From NCBI GenBank assembly GCA_024408855.1, contig JAKSUQ010000005.1, positions 1 to 64,000 on the forward strand: a stretch of 64,000 bases of DNA, in the 5' to 3' direction. Position 1 is the first letter of the stretch; the number at the start of each line of letters is the position of its first letter. Under the pieces are notes generated by a model. That model was not told the DNA's origin. It saw nothing but the letters and a program-made list of their open reading frames with translations, and searched no databases. Both the position numbers and the translations under genes were made by a program. Positions 34,771 to 43,525 of the stretch are shown here, in pieces. This stretch comes from a bacterium (lineage in GTDB: Bacteria > Cyanobacteriota > Vampirovibrionia > Gastranaerophilales > Gastranaerophilaceae).

Positions 34771-35651
34771 AGAACCATTGCCAGTATCATCAACAGCATT
34801 GCACCTATTTCCATTGCCATAGACATTCTTTGTTGAAATTTTTGGGAGTCATATTTACCTGATGTTTTTTTTGCATTACTAACACTGTTTAATCTTTTAA
34901 TTCTGGTTGTTGTATCATCTCCGGAAAACTCTGTTCCGAAAGTTTGATATTCTAAATCGGCTAACTCATTGTTCAAATCAGGGTTATGTTGTATCGGACT
35001 GCTGTCATAATCGCCGTAATTTGCGTATGGTCTGGTATAATTTTTTTGACCGTATGTGTTCAGATTTCCGAAACGATTAGCATTAAGTCCGCTTAGAGAA
35101 GATGATGAAAGGGAATTGTTATTAAATTCATTATATGATGGTTCCGAAGCAATAGTTTCAGGCATGACGGCTTTTTTAATCCGTTCCATTCTTGTTGAAT
35201 AGTCTTCTACGTCATAGATTTTGCCAAACAACTTTCTTTCTATCGTAACAATTCTTGTGTGAAAATCACGATTTTTGTAAGTTTGATTAAATAATTTTGT
35301 TTCTATTTCGTTAACAATAGGATAATCAACAGTATTATCCGCAATTTCTTCTGCTTCACGATATGTATCTTCACTTGGCGTGATTTCTGAGCCTATTTGT
35401 TCAGCTATAATATCTTTGCTAAGTTTAGTCAATCTGCCGGCTAAATCTCCTTGCATTGTTTTACCATAAACGCTTTTTTCAAGTCGTTCAACCCTTTTTG
35501 CCAATTCTTCATTCGCATAATCAAATCCATAGAGGTTGTTTTCTATCTTTGAAATCTCTGCATTTTGAATTTGTCCTGAAGCATCCGAAATACAAGGAAT
35601 TGAGATATATAATAATAGTATCAAAAAGAAACTGATAATAATTTTTTTCAT
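34767..35651 (-). CDS. Secreted or lipid-side protein with 21-residue repeats
   Basis: Not recognised. 294 residues: a signal peptide or anchor (MKKIIISFFLILLLYISIPC), five copies of a 21-residue unit, and a C-terminal membrane helix (MAMEIGAMLLMILAMVL). Units start near residues 37, 58, 117, 138 and 234, for example ENNLYGFDYANEELAKRVERL and ERKLFGKIYDVEDYSTRMERI. The pattern is E-x2-[LV]-[YF]-[GN], then a fixed Arg at unit position 17 (16 in the shorter second unit). A Ser/Asn/Tyr-rich stretch lies between units 4 and 5. The cysteine at residue 20 lies near the signal end but with no good lipobox. It stands between the TPR-membrane genes and ispD. Confidence 0.65.
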   Translation of the reverse strand: MKKIIISFFLILLLYISIPCISDASGQIQNAEISKIENNLYGFDYANEELAKRVERLEKSVYGKTMQGDLAGRLTKLSKDIIAEQIGSEITPSEDTYREAEEIADNTVDYPIVNEIETKLFNQTYKNRDFHTRIVTIERKLFGKIYDVEDYSTRMERIKKAVMPETIASEPSYNEFNNNSLSSSSLSGLNANRFGNLNTYGQKNYTRPYANYGDYDSSPIQHNPDLNNELADLEYQTFGTEFSGDDTTTRIKRLNSVSNAKKTSGKYDSQKFQQRMSMAMEIGAMLLMILAMVL

Positions 35652-35801
35652 ATTGATTAAACCTTATAATTTCCATCAATATAAAAGTTTTGTTTATTTC
35701 AAACTATTGACCAAGTATGCAAAAAAACAGAATTAAAATAATTTAATATAAAGTTTGATACAATAAATGAATAATCTATATTTTTAGTACTTTTTATTTA
35801 G

Positions 35802-36461
35802 TTAATTTGATTGAATATAAAGTTTAGCAAAATCTAAATCAGGTTTTGATGTAATTTTTATATTTTTGTAATTTCCATTGACCATATATACAGGAAGTCC
35901 GAGTGCTTCCAGCATTGAGGAGTCATCCGTAAAAGTTTGGTTTACTAATTTTTCATGAGCATTTTTAATAATTTTTGTTTGAAATGCTTGTGGGGTTTGC
36001 GTGTTATAAAGTTTGCTTCTGTCAATGGTTCTTATTATTTTACCGTCAGGTGTAACTTCTTTGATTGTATCTGTTGTTTTGGTCATAACAGATACGGCAC
36101 TATATTCAACAACTCTTTGCATAACATTTTTGATTGTTTCTTTGTCAATTAGAGGTCTTGCACCGTCATGTATAATAACGTAATCTTCTTTTGTATGGCA
36201 CAATGCTTTATAAACAGAGGCTTGTCTTGTTTCACCGCCCTCTATAATTTTAATTCTAAAATCTTTAAAAAGTTTTTGCAAATTTTCAATGATTGATTTA
36301 TTGGCTGCGATAATTATTTCAGTGATGTTTTCAAATTCCAAAAAAGGTGCTGTCGCATATTCAATAACCGTTTTTTGGTCAATTAGTTCCAATAGCTTGT
36401 TCTTATTACCATATCTGGATGATGTTCCGCCTGCTGTAATTATCACTGAAAATTTTTGCAT
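35802..36461 (-). CDS. ispD: 2-C-methyl-D-erythritol 4-phosphate cytidylyltransferase
   Basis: IspD attaches CMP to methylerythritol phosphate in the MEP isoprenoid pathway. The start is ATG at 36461, giving MQKFSVIITAGGTSSRYG, the family N terminus. The reading frame extends upstream within thiL, but that part does not resemble IspD. The sequence then shows VIIHDGARPLIDKETI and LYNTQTPQAFQTKIIK. GGAGGG, encoded in the last codons of thiL, is the ribosome-binding site, so translation of the pair is coupled. Confidence 0.93.
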   Translation of the reverse strand: MQKFSVIITAGGTSSRYGNKNKLLELIDQKTVIEYATAPFLEFENITEIIIAANKSIIENLQKLFKDFRIKIIEGGETRQASVYKALCHTKEDYVIIHDGARPLIDKETIKNVMQRVVEYSAVSVMTKTTDTIKEVTPDGKIIRTIDRSKLYNTQTPQAFQTKIIKNAHEKLVNQTFTDDSSMLEALGLPVYMVNGNYKNIKITSKPDLDFAKLYIQSN

Positions 36462-36462
36462 T

Positions 36463-37320
36463 TTACCCTCCAAAATGGTCATATAAGTTAAGTTCATCAT
36501 AATTGGAATACTTTTGTCCGTCAATTTCCAACACTGCACCATTAAAATCAACAACTTCGCCAATAATTTTGTAATTATTTATTTCAGGAAGAAAATCTTT
36601 TGGCACTGCGGCTACGAGGTTGTAATCTTCCGCACCGAACATTCCGTCTATATAAATGGATTTAATAGTGCATTTGCTTGCTTGCGCAATTTTAAATAAA
36701 GCATCTGCTAAACCGTCAGATGTGTCCATCATTGCGTAATCGGTTTTAATTTTTGTTGCAATTCTTTCGGAAAACTCCGGATTTAATTTTGGTTCTAAAT
36801 GTGTGTTTATTGCTATGGTATCTTTTTTGCCCTGATAAAGCTCTTCTAAACCTTTACTGCTTATTCCGAAATTTCCGTATGTTATAACTGCATAGCCTAA
36901 TTTTGCGTTTTTTCTGGAAGATATTTTACGGTCTACGGTTGTTCCTATTGCGGTAATTGAGATAAATATTTTGCTTCCGCCTGTAATATCACCGCCGATT
37001 ATCTTTGCACCATAAGATCCGGCTTTTATTCCGCAATACAGTTCATCAATAAATTTGTTATCTGTATAATCAGGTAAAGAAAGTCCTATCGTGAGATATT
37101 TAGGTTTCCCTCCTGATGCCAATATGTCGCTAATATTTACAACGGCGGATTTGTAACCGATTTGATAAGGGGTTGCCCATTCTTTCTTAAAGTGGACATC
37201 TTCGATAAAATTATCCTGAGTTATTACAATACCGAGGTCTTTAAGATAGGCACAATCATCACCTAAGAATGTCGACTCTGTTTGTTTTTGTATAATTTTA
37301 ATAAAATCTTCTTCTTTCAT
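36463..37320 (-). CDS. thiL: Thiamine-monophosphate kinase
   Basis: ThiL phosphorylates thiamine phosphate to the active coenzyme. The 285-residue protein has FLGDDCAYLKDLGIVITQD near the N terminus, the metal-binding VNISDILASGGKPKYLTIGL, and the C-terminal SDGLADALFKIAQAS. The length is a little short of E. coli ThiL. An ispD ribosome-binding site overlaps its last codons. It follows lysS across a terminator (37332-37354), so it likely has its own promoter; TTTATAAAGTT precedes the ATG. Confidence 0.9.
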   Translation of the reverse strand: MKEEDFIKIIQKQTESTFLGDDCAYLKDLGIVITQDNFIEDVHFKKEWATPYQIGYKSAVVNISDILASGGKPKYLTIGLSLPDYTDNKFIDELYCGIKAGSYGAKIIGGDITGGSKIFISITAIGTTVDRKISSRKNAKLGYAVITYGNFGISSKGLEELYQGKKDTIAINTHLEPKLNPEFSERIATKIKTDYAMMDTSDGLADALFKIAQASKCTIKSIYIDGMFGAEDYNLVAAVPKDFLPEINNYKIIGEVVDFNGAVLEIDGQKYSNYDELNLYDHFGG

Positions 37321-37331
37321 AACTTTATAAA

Positions 37332-37354
37332 AGAGGCGAGAATTACTCGCCTCT
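37332..37354 (-). terminator. Intrinsic terminator downstream of lysS
   Basis: AGAGGCGAG (37332-37340), loop AATTA, CTCGCCTCT (37346-37354). On the minus strand it is followed by TTTTATAAAG, so it ends lysS just before thiL. Confidence 0.85.
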
Positions 37355-37362
37355 CTGAATTA

Positions 37363-38901
37363 TTAATTATCTTGTTTCTTTAATGTTGGGAATGCTATAA
37401 CATCTCTGATTGTAGGGGAATTCGTCAATAGCATTACAAGGCGGTCAATGCCCATCCCCATTCCGCCTGTTGGAGCCAATCCATATTCAAGAGCATTGAT
37501 GTAATCTTCGTCGATTTCCATTGCTTCTTCGTCCCCGTTGGCTTTAGCCAAAGCCTGAGCTTCGAATCTGTGGCGTTGATCAATCGGGTCGGTCAATTCT
37601 GAAAATGCATTAGCTATTTCCCAGCCGTTAACCCTTGTTTCAAACCTTTCGGTTAATCTGTCATTATCTCTGTGAACTTTTGCCAAAGGTGATATTTCAC
37701 GTGGGTAATCAATAATATGGACAGGTTGAATTAATGTAGGTTCTACTTTTTCTTCAAATACGGCATCAACTATTTGCCCCCAATTCATAGTTTCATCAAC
37801 TTCTACATGTAATTCTCTTGCTTTTTGGAATGCTTCCTGTACAGTAAATATTTCAGCAAAGTCAATTCCAGTCATTTCTTTGATAGCGCCGAGCATTGTT
37901 TTTCTGTCCCAAGGCGGTGTTAAATCTATTTCGTGGTCGCCATATTGAATTTTTGTTGTTCCCAAAACTTCTTGAGCAACATATGCGACTAAGTTTTCGG
38001 TTAAAACCATCATTTCATTATAATCAACAAATGATTGATAAAGCTCAATCATTGTAAATTCAGGATTGTGCCTTGTATCAATACCTTCATTTCTGAAACA
38101 TCTTGAAAGTTCAAAGATTTTATCGTTCAAACCTCCGACCATAAGTCTTTTTAGGTGTAATTCCGGAGCAATTCTCAGTGTCAAATCCATATCCAAAGCA
38201 TTATGGTGAGTAGTAAACGGTTTTGCATTAGCACCGGATGCTTGAGTATGAAGCATTGGTGTTTCAACTTCGATAAATCCTTGATTGAACAAATATTCAC
38301 GAACTTTTTGTATAATTAAACTTCTTTTTCTTAATGTATCTCTTGTGCTTTCATTAACAATCAGGTCTAAATATCTTTGGCGATACTTTGTTTCTGTATC
38401 GGACATTGTATGATAAGATTTTAATTGTTCTAATTTTTCTTCACTTATTTGCTTGTTAGGAAGTGGGAGCAAAGATTTTGAAAGCACTTTAAAACTAACA
38501 GCTTTTATTGATAATTCTCCCCTCGGCGTTCTTCTTATTGTGCCGTGAAAACCTATAATATCTCCAATATCAATAAGTTTAAGGGTTTTGAAGTTATCTT
38601 CTCCCAAATTATCTTTGTGGGAAAAAATCTGTATTTTACCGGTTGTATCCATTAAATCAATAAACATACCTGAATTTCTAATTGCCATAACACGACCTGC
38701 AACAGAGTAGGAGTCGGATGTTTCTTCACCTGCCGGTAAATCTTTGTATTTTTTTTGTAATTCATTAGCACTTGCGTCTCTGTCAAATTGATAAGGATAT
38801 GGGTTAATTCCTTTATCAGCAAGTTCTGCAAGTTTTTGTATTCTTGTTTGTCTTATTGTTTCTTTAGCAGAAACCGAATCTTTTGTTTCTAATTCTGTCA
38901 T
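37363..38901 (-). CDS. lysS: Lysine-tRNA ligase (class II)
   Basis: This is the class II lysyl-tRNA synthetase. It has an N-terminal OB-fold tRNA-binding domain (about 55-150, SVAGRVMAIRNSGMFIDLM), then class II motif 2 (FRNEGIDTRHNPEFTMIELY) and motif 3 (GMGMGIDRLVMLLT). The 512-residue length is typical. The start at 38901 is followed by a short acidic segment. A terminator lies downstream. It is preceded by the Xre regulator on the same strand. Confidence 0.97.
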   Translation of the reverse strand: MTELETKDSVSAKETIRQTRIQKLAELADKGINPYPYQFDRDASANELQKKYKDLPAGEETSDSYSVAGRVMAIRNSGMFIDLMDTTGKIQIFSHKDNLGEDNFKTLKLIDIGDIIGFHGTIRRTPRGELSIKAVSFKVLSKSLLPLPNKQISEEKLEQLKSYHTMSDTETKYRQRYLDLIVNESTRDTLRKRSLIIQKVREYLFNQGFIEVETPMLHTQASGANAKPFTTHHNALDMDLTLRIAPELHLKRLMVGGLNDKIFELSRCFRNEGIDTRHNPEFTMIELYQSFVDYNEMMVLTENLVAYVAQEVLGTTKIQYGDHEIDLTPPWDRKTMLGAIKEMTGIDFAEIFTVQEAFQKARELHVEVDETMNWGQIVDAVFEEKVEPTLIQPVHIIDYPREISPLAKVHRDNDRLTERFETRVNGWEIANAFSELTDPIDQRHRFEAQALAKANGDEEAMEIDEDYINALEYGLAPTGGMGMGIDRLVMLLTNSPTIRDVIAFPTLKKQDN

Positions 38902-38992
38902 ATCATACCTCTTTAATTTCAGTCATGATAAATTTTAACACAAAAATAAATTCATTACGATTGTTGATACAGATATTTTGAAAGTTGGTAAA

Positions 38993-39346
38993 TTAAAATA
39001 TGTTGGTTCTGATTTTTGAAAGACCTGTTTTAATAGCGTTGATTGATGAGTCATATAAGATAAGTTCGGTATTAGTGGAGTTAATAATATGACTAATTAA
39101 GGTGTCTTTTATTGGATTATTAGTGGGTTCTACATCAAAACCAAACTCTTTTAAATCTATTTTTAGAGCGGTAATTATTAGAAAAAATGATTTTAATGAT
39201 GGAATATAACAGCCGTTTTCAATTCTTGAAATATGTTGAACGCTCAATTCTGCTTTTTCTGCCAATTCTTCTTGAGTTAATCCCAGTCTTTTTCTGTAGC
39301 TTTTAATTTTTTCAGCAATAAATTTTTTATCATCAAATTTCATCAT
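38993..39346 (-). CDS. Xre-family helix-turn-helix regulator
   Basis: A 117-residue DNA-binding protein. The N-terminal 70 residues are a Cro/CI-type HTH (YRKRLGLTQEELAEKAELSV, then QHISRIENGCYIPSLKSFF). The C-terminal 45 residues have no recognisable domain. It is divergent from the Stealth gene, and the 170-bp gap between them holds two near-identical TGCATGC repeats. It may control the surface-polymer island. Confidence 0.8.
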   Translation of the reverse strand: MMKFDDKKFIAEKIKSYRKRLGLTQEELAEKAELSVQHISRIENGCYIPSLKSFFLIITALKIDLKEFGFDVEPTNNPIKDTLISHIINSTNTELILYDSSINAIKTGLSKIRTNIF

Positions 39347-39459
39347 AACAACGACCCCAATATTAAAATATGATACCTACACATAATTTTAAATTGGACA
39401 GGCACATAGTATTTAAATAAAAACAATGTATACAAATACATAAATCTTAACAATGTTGT

Positions 39460-39503
39460 TGCATGCGTATATTTTTATATTAACATGATGTGCATGCATA
39501 TAT
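39460..39503. promoter_or_regulatory. Direct repeats between the Xre regulator and the Stealth gene
   Basis: TGCATGCGTATAT (39460-39472) and TGCATGCATATAT (39491-39503) differ by one base and lie 31 bp apart, about three helical turns. The second overlaps the region between a TTAACA (39480-39485) and a TTATAA (39503-39508), which look like -35 and -10 with a 17-nt spacer. A shorter AACAATGT repeat lies further upstream (39422, 39449). Confidence 0.55.
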
Positions 39504-39519
39504 TATAAGGGAGTAGATT

Positions 39520-40497
39520 ATGGAAGAGAAAATTGATTTAGTTTACCTTTGGGTAGATGGCTCGGATAAAAATTGGCTGGAAAAGAAAAATAAATTTTTT
39601 AAAGAAAATAATATAAAAACCAAAAATGAAGATACCAATGAGTGCAGATTTATTGATAATGACGAATTAAAATATTCACTAAGAAGCGTTGAAAAATATG
39701 CTTCTTGGATTAATAAAATTTATATTGTTACGGATAATCAAGTTCCAAATTGGCTTGATACGAATAATCCTAAAATTAAAATTGTTGACCATAAAGATAT
39801 AATGCCTGAAAATGCTTTACCTTGCTTTAATTCTATTGCGTTAGAAACTCAAATTTGTAATATCGATGGTTTATCCGAGCATTTTTTATATGCAAATGAT
39901 GATATGTTTTTAAATGATTATGTTTATCCTGAAACTTTCTTTAATAAAGAGGAATATCCGATTTTTAGAGTCGGAAAACCCGTATTTAAAAAAGATAACC
40001 TGCACCATATTGCCATAATTAATGCACAAAATTTAATTAAAGACAAATTTAATTATTCAATTACAAACGGTATGCACCATAATATTGATGCATATTGTAA
40101 ATCCGATATTATTGCTTGCAATAAAATTTTTGAAAAAGAAATTAATAAAACAACATTTTCAAATTTAAGAAATGAAAAAAATATTTCCAGATTGTTGTAT
40201 TTGTATTATTCATTAGCAATCGGTCATGGCGAAAAAAGAGTTGTTCAAAAGATAGACTCAACTTTGCCTTTGTATAAAAAAATATTTTATTTTTTAGCAA
40301 AAAAATATTCAAAAGAATCTGTTTTAATTAATCCGAATGATAAAAACAATTTTAAAAAATTGGAAAAATTTAATTCAAAAATGTTTTGTATAAATGATAA
40401 CGAAGAAGTAACGAATAAAGATAGAAAATATTTAAAACAATTTTTGAAAGAAAAGTTTAATAATGAGTCAAGTTTTGAGGAGGAGGATAATGTTTAA
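39520..40497 (+). CDS. Stealth-family sugar-phosphate transferase
   Basis: Stealth proteins are hexose-1-phosphate transferases that build phosphodiester-linked capsular or LPS polysaccharides. The 325-residue protein has the CR1 motif IDLVYLWVDGSDKNWL (about 5-20), CR2-like DNDELKYSLRSVEKYASWIN (about 48-68), and EHFLYANDDMFLNDYV, the catalytic aspartate cluster. GGGAG precedes the ATG. It opens a four-gene run that is more AT- and Lys-rich than its neighbours, which suggests transfer. Confidence 0.85.
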   Translation: MEEKIDLVYLWVDGSDKNWLEKKNKFFKENNIKTKNEDTNECRFIDNDELKYSLRSVEKYASWINKIYIVTDNQVPNWLDTNNPKIKIVDHKDIMPENALPCFNSIALETQICNIDGLSEHFLYANDDMFLNDYVYPETFFNKEEYPIFRVGKPVFKKDNLHHIAIINAQNLIKDKFNYSITNGMHHNIDAYCKSDIIACNKIFEKEINKTTFSNLRNEKNISRLLYLYYSLAIGHGEKRVVQKIDSTLPLYKKIFYFLAKKYSKESVLINPNDKNNFKKLEKFNSKMFCINDNEEVTNKDRKYLKQFLKEKFNNESSFEEEDNV

Positions 40498-41434
40498 AAC
40501 AATATTTTCTGTAAGTAATTCTAAAGATAAAAAAAATAAAATTGTTACAATACTGGGTTTAAAATTCAAACTTAAAAGAAGAATAACGCATGAACAATTT
40601 TTAAATTATTTGAATAAATTTGTAGATATAAAATTAGTTCCCAAGGCAACCGGCGATTTGAGAAAAAAACAACTTTTAGAGTTGCATATGATGAATGATC
40701 TAAAAAATATTTGTAATAACCTTGGTATAAATTTTTGGCTTAGAGGCGGAACTGCTCTTGGAGCATATCGTCATAAAGGTTTTATTCCTTGGGATGATGA
40801 TGTTGATTTAGGTTTAATGAGAAAAGATTTCGATAAACTTGTTGAATACGTTAATTTAACATCAAATAAATACAAAATTATTTATTATTATGGTTCTGTA
40901 AGTAAAGTTGCAAAATTAGTTTTTAAAAACAAAGTTGGTGGAGTATGGCTTGATTTATTTCCATATGATTGGTGCGAATATGAAGATGAAAATTTGTATT
41001 GGAAAAAATGGTTAAATGATAAGGAAAAACTTCAAAAAGAGTTATCTTTTCTATTCTTCAGAGGTGGATTATTTGCTGATGAAATAAATGAAAAATTGCT
41101 AAATAAGATAGAAGTAATAAATGAAAAATACAAAAATAAATATAAGGATTATACAGAAAAAAATGCAATATGTTCGGCAATTGAACAAATGTGTGTAGCG
41201 AATAAAAAAAGAGTTTTTTCAAAAAATTATATTTTCCCTCTTAGGTTAATTGAATTTGAAAAGGAAAAATTTTATACGGTTAACAATATAGAAAAATATT
41301 TGGAATTGTACTACGGAAATGACTATATGCAATTCCCTGCTCATGTAACCGGACATGGTATAAAGTTTAAAAAAGAAGATATACAAAATCTTCATTATGT
41401 TTTTGATAAATATGTGAATATTCAAGGAGAATAA
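40490..41434 (+). CDS. LicD-family phosphotransferase
   Basis: LicD proteins transfer phosphocholine or related phospho-groups from CDP-donors onto glycans. The sequence LRGGTALGAYRHKGFIPWDD then DVDLGLMRKDF holds the nucleotidyltransferase-like core with the conserved Asp triad. The start is ATG at 40490 (preceded by GAGGAGG), 8 nt inside the Stealth frame, so they are coupled. A further ATG at 40463 in this frame is upstream of the site and less likely. It is followed by a cytidylyltransferase, which fits supply of a CDP-activated donor. Confidence 0.85.
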   Translation: MFKTIFSVSNSKDKKNKIVTILGLKFKLKRRITHEQFLNYLNKFVDIKLVPKATGDLRKKQLLELHMMNDLKNICNNLGINFWLRGGTALGAYRHKGFIPWDDDVDLGLMRKDFDKLVEYVNLTSNKYKIIYYYGSVSKVAKLVFKNKVGGVWLDLFPYDWCEYEDENLYWKKWLNDKEKLQKELSFLFFRGGLFADEINEKLLNKIEVINEKYKNKYKDYTEKNAICSAIEQMCVANKKRVFSKNYIFPLRLIEFEKEKFYTVNNIEKYLELYYGNDYMQFPAHVTGHGIKFKKEDIQNLHYVFDKYVNIQGE

Positions 41435-41436
41435 CT

Positions 41437-41865
41437 TTGAAAAAGATAATTGGATATACTACAGGAGTTTATGATTTATTTCACATAGGACATTTAAATT
41501 TATTAAAAAATGCAAAAGCAAATTGCGATTATTTAATTGTTGGAATAACAACGGATGAACTGGTTCAATATAAGGGAAAATCTCCCGTAATAACCCTATC
41601 TGAAAGAATGGCAATAGTTGAAGCAATTAAATATGTAGATAAAGTGGTTATTCAAGACGATTTAGATAAGGTTAAGGCTTGGGATAAATATCATTACGAT
41701 ATTCTTTTTGTTGGCAGTGATTGGCAAGGAACAGCCAAATGGAATAAATATGAATTGGAACTTAAAAAAGTTGGTGCAAAGGTAATGTATTTACCATATA
41801 CAAAAACTACAAGCTCAACTCTAATAACCGAAGTTTTAAAAAAAATAGAACAAGATGTTGAATAA
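41437..41865 (+). CDS. Glycerol-3-phosphate/choline-phosphate cytidylyltransferase-like (TagD family)
   Basis: A 142-residue nucleotidyltransferase with IGYTTGVYDLFHIGHLNLLK (HIGH catalytic), VGITTDELVQYKGKSPVITL, and the C-terminal TSSTLITEVLKKI, typical of TagD and related cytidylyltransferases. It likely makes CDP-glycerol or a similar CDP-donor for the LicD enzyme. It starts with TTG at 41437, with AAGGAG 7 nt upstream. The specific substrate cannot be read from the sequence. Confidence 0.85.
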   Translation: MKKIIGYTTGVYDLFHIGHLNLLKNAKANCDYLIVGITTDELVQYKGKSPVITLSERMAIVEAIKYVDKVVIQDDLDKVKAWDKYHYDILFVGSDWQGTAKWNKYELELKKVGAKVMYLPYTKTTSSTLITEVLKKIEQDVE

Positions 41866-41876
41866 AAGAGGTTCTT

Positions 41877-42707
41877 ATGAAAATCAAATTTATACAAAAA
41901 ATAATAGACAAATTAAGAAATAAGATTGGTCTAATGTCTTCCATAATTACCAGAAGTATATTAATTCCAAAAATTAATTCTTGTAAATCTTTGTATATAG
42001 GTTCATCTCATCTGACAAGATTTATTCCAAATAAAAATGAAATTAATATAGCCATGCCCAGTGTTGATTTATACTATACTTATAATATTTACAACAAATA
42101 TAATGCTAAAAATATCGACAATGTTATTGTTTCGTTTTCTGTTTTTACTCCCGGTGCTTCGTTAATTATGACGTATGATTCTGATTTATGCATTTCATTA
42201 AAACTTCTTTTTGATATTCCATATCAATATCCTGATGTTGCAAAAAAGAAAAAATTATATCAAAAAGAAAAATATGCTATAAAACAAATCGAAAAATATA
42301 AAAAAAGATTAAAATTACCTCCTGATTATCGAGGTGAATTTTTAAGTTATAAAGATAAAGAAATTGATAAAAATAAAACAATTCAGCGAGCAAAAGGTCA
42401 TTATAAAAACAACCAAAGAGAAAATTCTCAAATGGAATATTGTTTAAAATTGATTGAAGAAACAAAGCAAAATAATCAAAATTTAATCTTTGTTTTACCT
42501 CCTGCAACTGAAATATATAAAAGTGCTATTCCAAGCTCTGATGTGCTTTTCAAGGTCTTATATGATATGGTAAAAGATTTTGACCATGTTAAGGTTATAA
42601 ATTTATATGATGACCTTGATTTTAAGCAAGAAGATTTTATGGACGGCGACCATTTGAATTATCAAGGAGCGGTTAAATTCACGCAAAAAGTAAGAGAACG
42701 CTTATAG
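41877..42707 (+). CDS. SGNH-hydrolase-like protein of the surface-polymer island
   Basis: A 276-residue protein of unknown function, very rich in Lys, Asn, Ile and Tyr. It has a block I-like SLYIGSSHLTRF (about 39-50, GxSH form) and the C-terminal DFMDGDHLNYQGAVKF (about 253-268, DxxH catalytic dyad), as in the SGNH/GDSL family. That would suit an esterase or acyl-transfer role on a glycan. No signal peptide is seen. It ends the four-gene island. Confidence 0.6.
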   Translation: MKIKFIQKIIDKLRNKIGLMSSIITRSILIPKINSCKSLYIGSSHLTRFIPNKNEINIAMPSVDLYYTYNIYNKYNAKNIDNVIVSFSVFTPGASLIMTYDSDLCISLKLLFDIPYQYPDVAKKKKLYQKEKYAIKQIEKYKKRLKLPPDYRGEFLSYKDKEIDKNKTIQRAKGHYKNNQRENSQMEYCLKLIEETKQNNQNLIFVLPPATEIYKSAIPSSDVLFKVLYDMVKDFDHVKVINLYDDLDFKQEDFMDGDHLNYQGAVKFTQKVRERL

Positions 42708-42710
42708 AAA

Positions 42711-42748
42711 ATGCGGAAAAATCCAAAAAAATGTCAATTTTTTCGCAT
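42711..42748 (+). repeat. Dispersed intergenic repeat, copy A (hairpin)
   Basis: ATGCGGAAAAAT at 42711-42722 and its near-complement ATTTTTTCGCAT at 42737-42748 form a 12-bp hairpin with one G-U pair. The 12-bp left arm and the following GTCAATTTT recur with little change at 57847-57867 (GTTAATTTT there). It lies 4 nt after the stop of the SGNH-like gene and could act as a terminator. Confidence 0.45.
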
Positions 42749-42766
42749 CCTCTATAAACAAAAAAA

Positions 42767-43522
42767 TTATAAAAATACTTGAGAATTGTATATGTCGCAG
42801 ATACCTTTAAGTGTTACATCTCTGTCTGTAATGTCAATTCTGTTTTTAAGATATTCAATGATAAAAGGATATTGTCCACCTGTGAGGATAATTGTTGCTT
42901 CGTTTTTGAGTTCATTTTCGCTTTGTGCAATCAACCCGTCAATAGCTGATGCTGTACCACGAATAACTCCGGATAAAATACAACTTTCTGTCGTATTCCC
43001 GATTGCTTTTTTAGATTTTTTTAATTCAATCTTAGGAAGTTTTGATGTACAAAGATTTAGGGCTTTAAGCTGCATGTCCAATCCAGGCATAATTACACCG
43101 CCGACAAAATCCCCGTCTTTTGATACAACATCAAAAGTTATTGCTGTCCCTATATCAATTACTATTGCAGGCAGGTTAAATTTTTTTGCGTAATATGCAT
43201 TTGCAAGTCTGTCCGCTCCGACCGTTTCAGGAAAATCAGTCAGAATTTTCATATCTGCTTTTCCGGTAGGAAGTATGAGTAACGGTTCTTTGTCAATTAT
43301 GTTTCTTATTCCTGTTTTGATAGCATTTTCAACTTCTTTATTTACGGAAGATATTAAGCAGTCTGTTATTTGATATTCGCATAATTCCTGTTTTATGGAT
43401 TTTTCATAATCGTTTGCGGATAAATTTTTGTCCGAATTACACCTAAAAGTTTTTTTAAGAACATTTTTATCAAAAATTCCAAAAGCCGTGCTTGTATTCC
43501 CTATATCAACTGCCAAAAACAT
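42767..43522 (-). CDS. coaX: Type III pantothenate kinase
   Basis: CoaX phosphorylates pantothenate, the first step of coenzyme A synthesis. The 251-residue protein begins MFLAVDIGNTSTAFGIF (Asp in the ASKHA phosphate loop), then shows GADRLANAYYAKKF and VIDIGTAITFDVVSKDGDFV, and the C-terminal GG of the adenosine motif. GGAG precedes the ATG. It follows the WYL gene on the same strand (3-nt gap). Confidence 0.93.
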   Translation of the reverse strand: MFLAVDIGNTSTAFGIFDKNVLKKTFRCNSDKNLSANDYEKSIKQELCEYQITDCLISSVNKEVENAIKTGIRNIIDKEPLLILPTGKADMKILTDFPETVGADRLANAYYAKKFNLPAIVIDIGTAITFDVVSKDGDFVGGVIMPGLDMQLKALNLCTSKLPKIELKKSKKAIGNTTESCILSGVIRGTASAIDGLIAQSENELKNEATIILTGGQYPFIIEYLKNRIDITDRDVTLKGICDIYNSQVFL

Positions 43523-43525
43523 ATC

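Noticed and set aside
42767-43193. Plus-strand open frame of 135 residues across coaX
   Set aside because: Antisense to coaX, which has all CoaX motifs; no ribosome-binding site.
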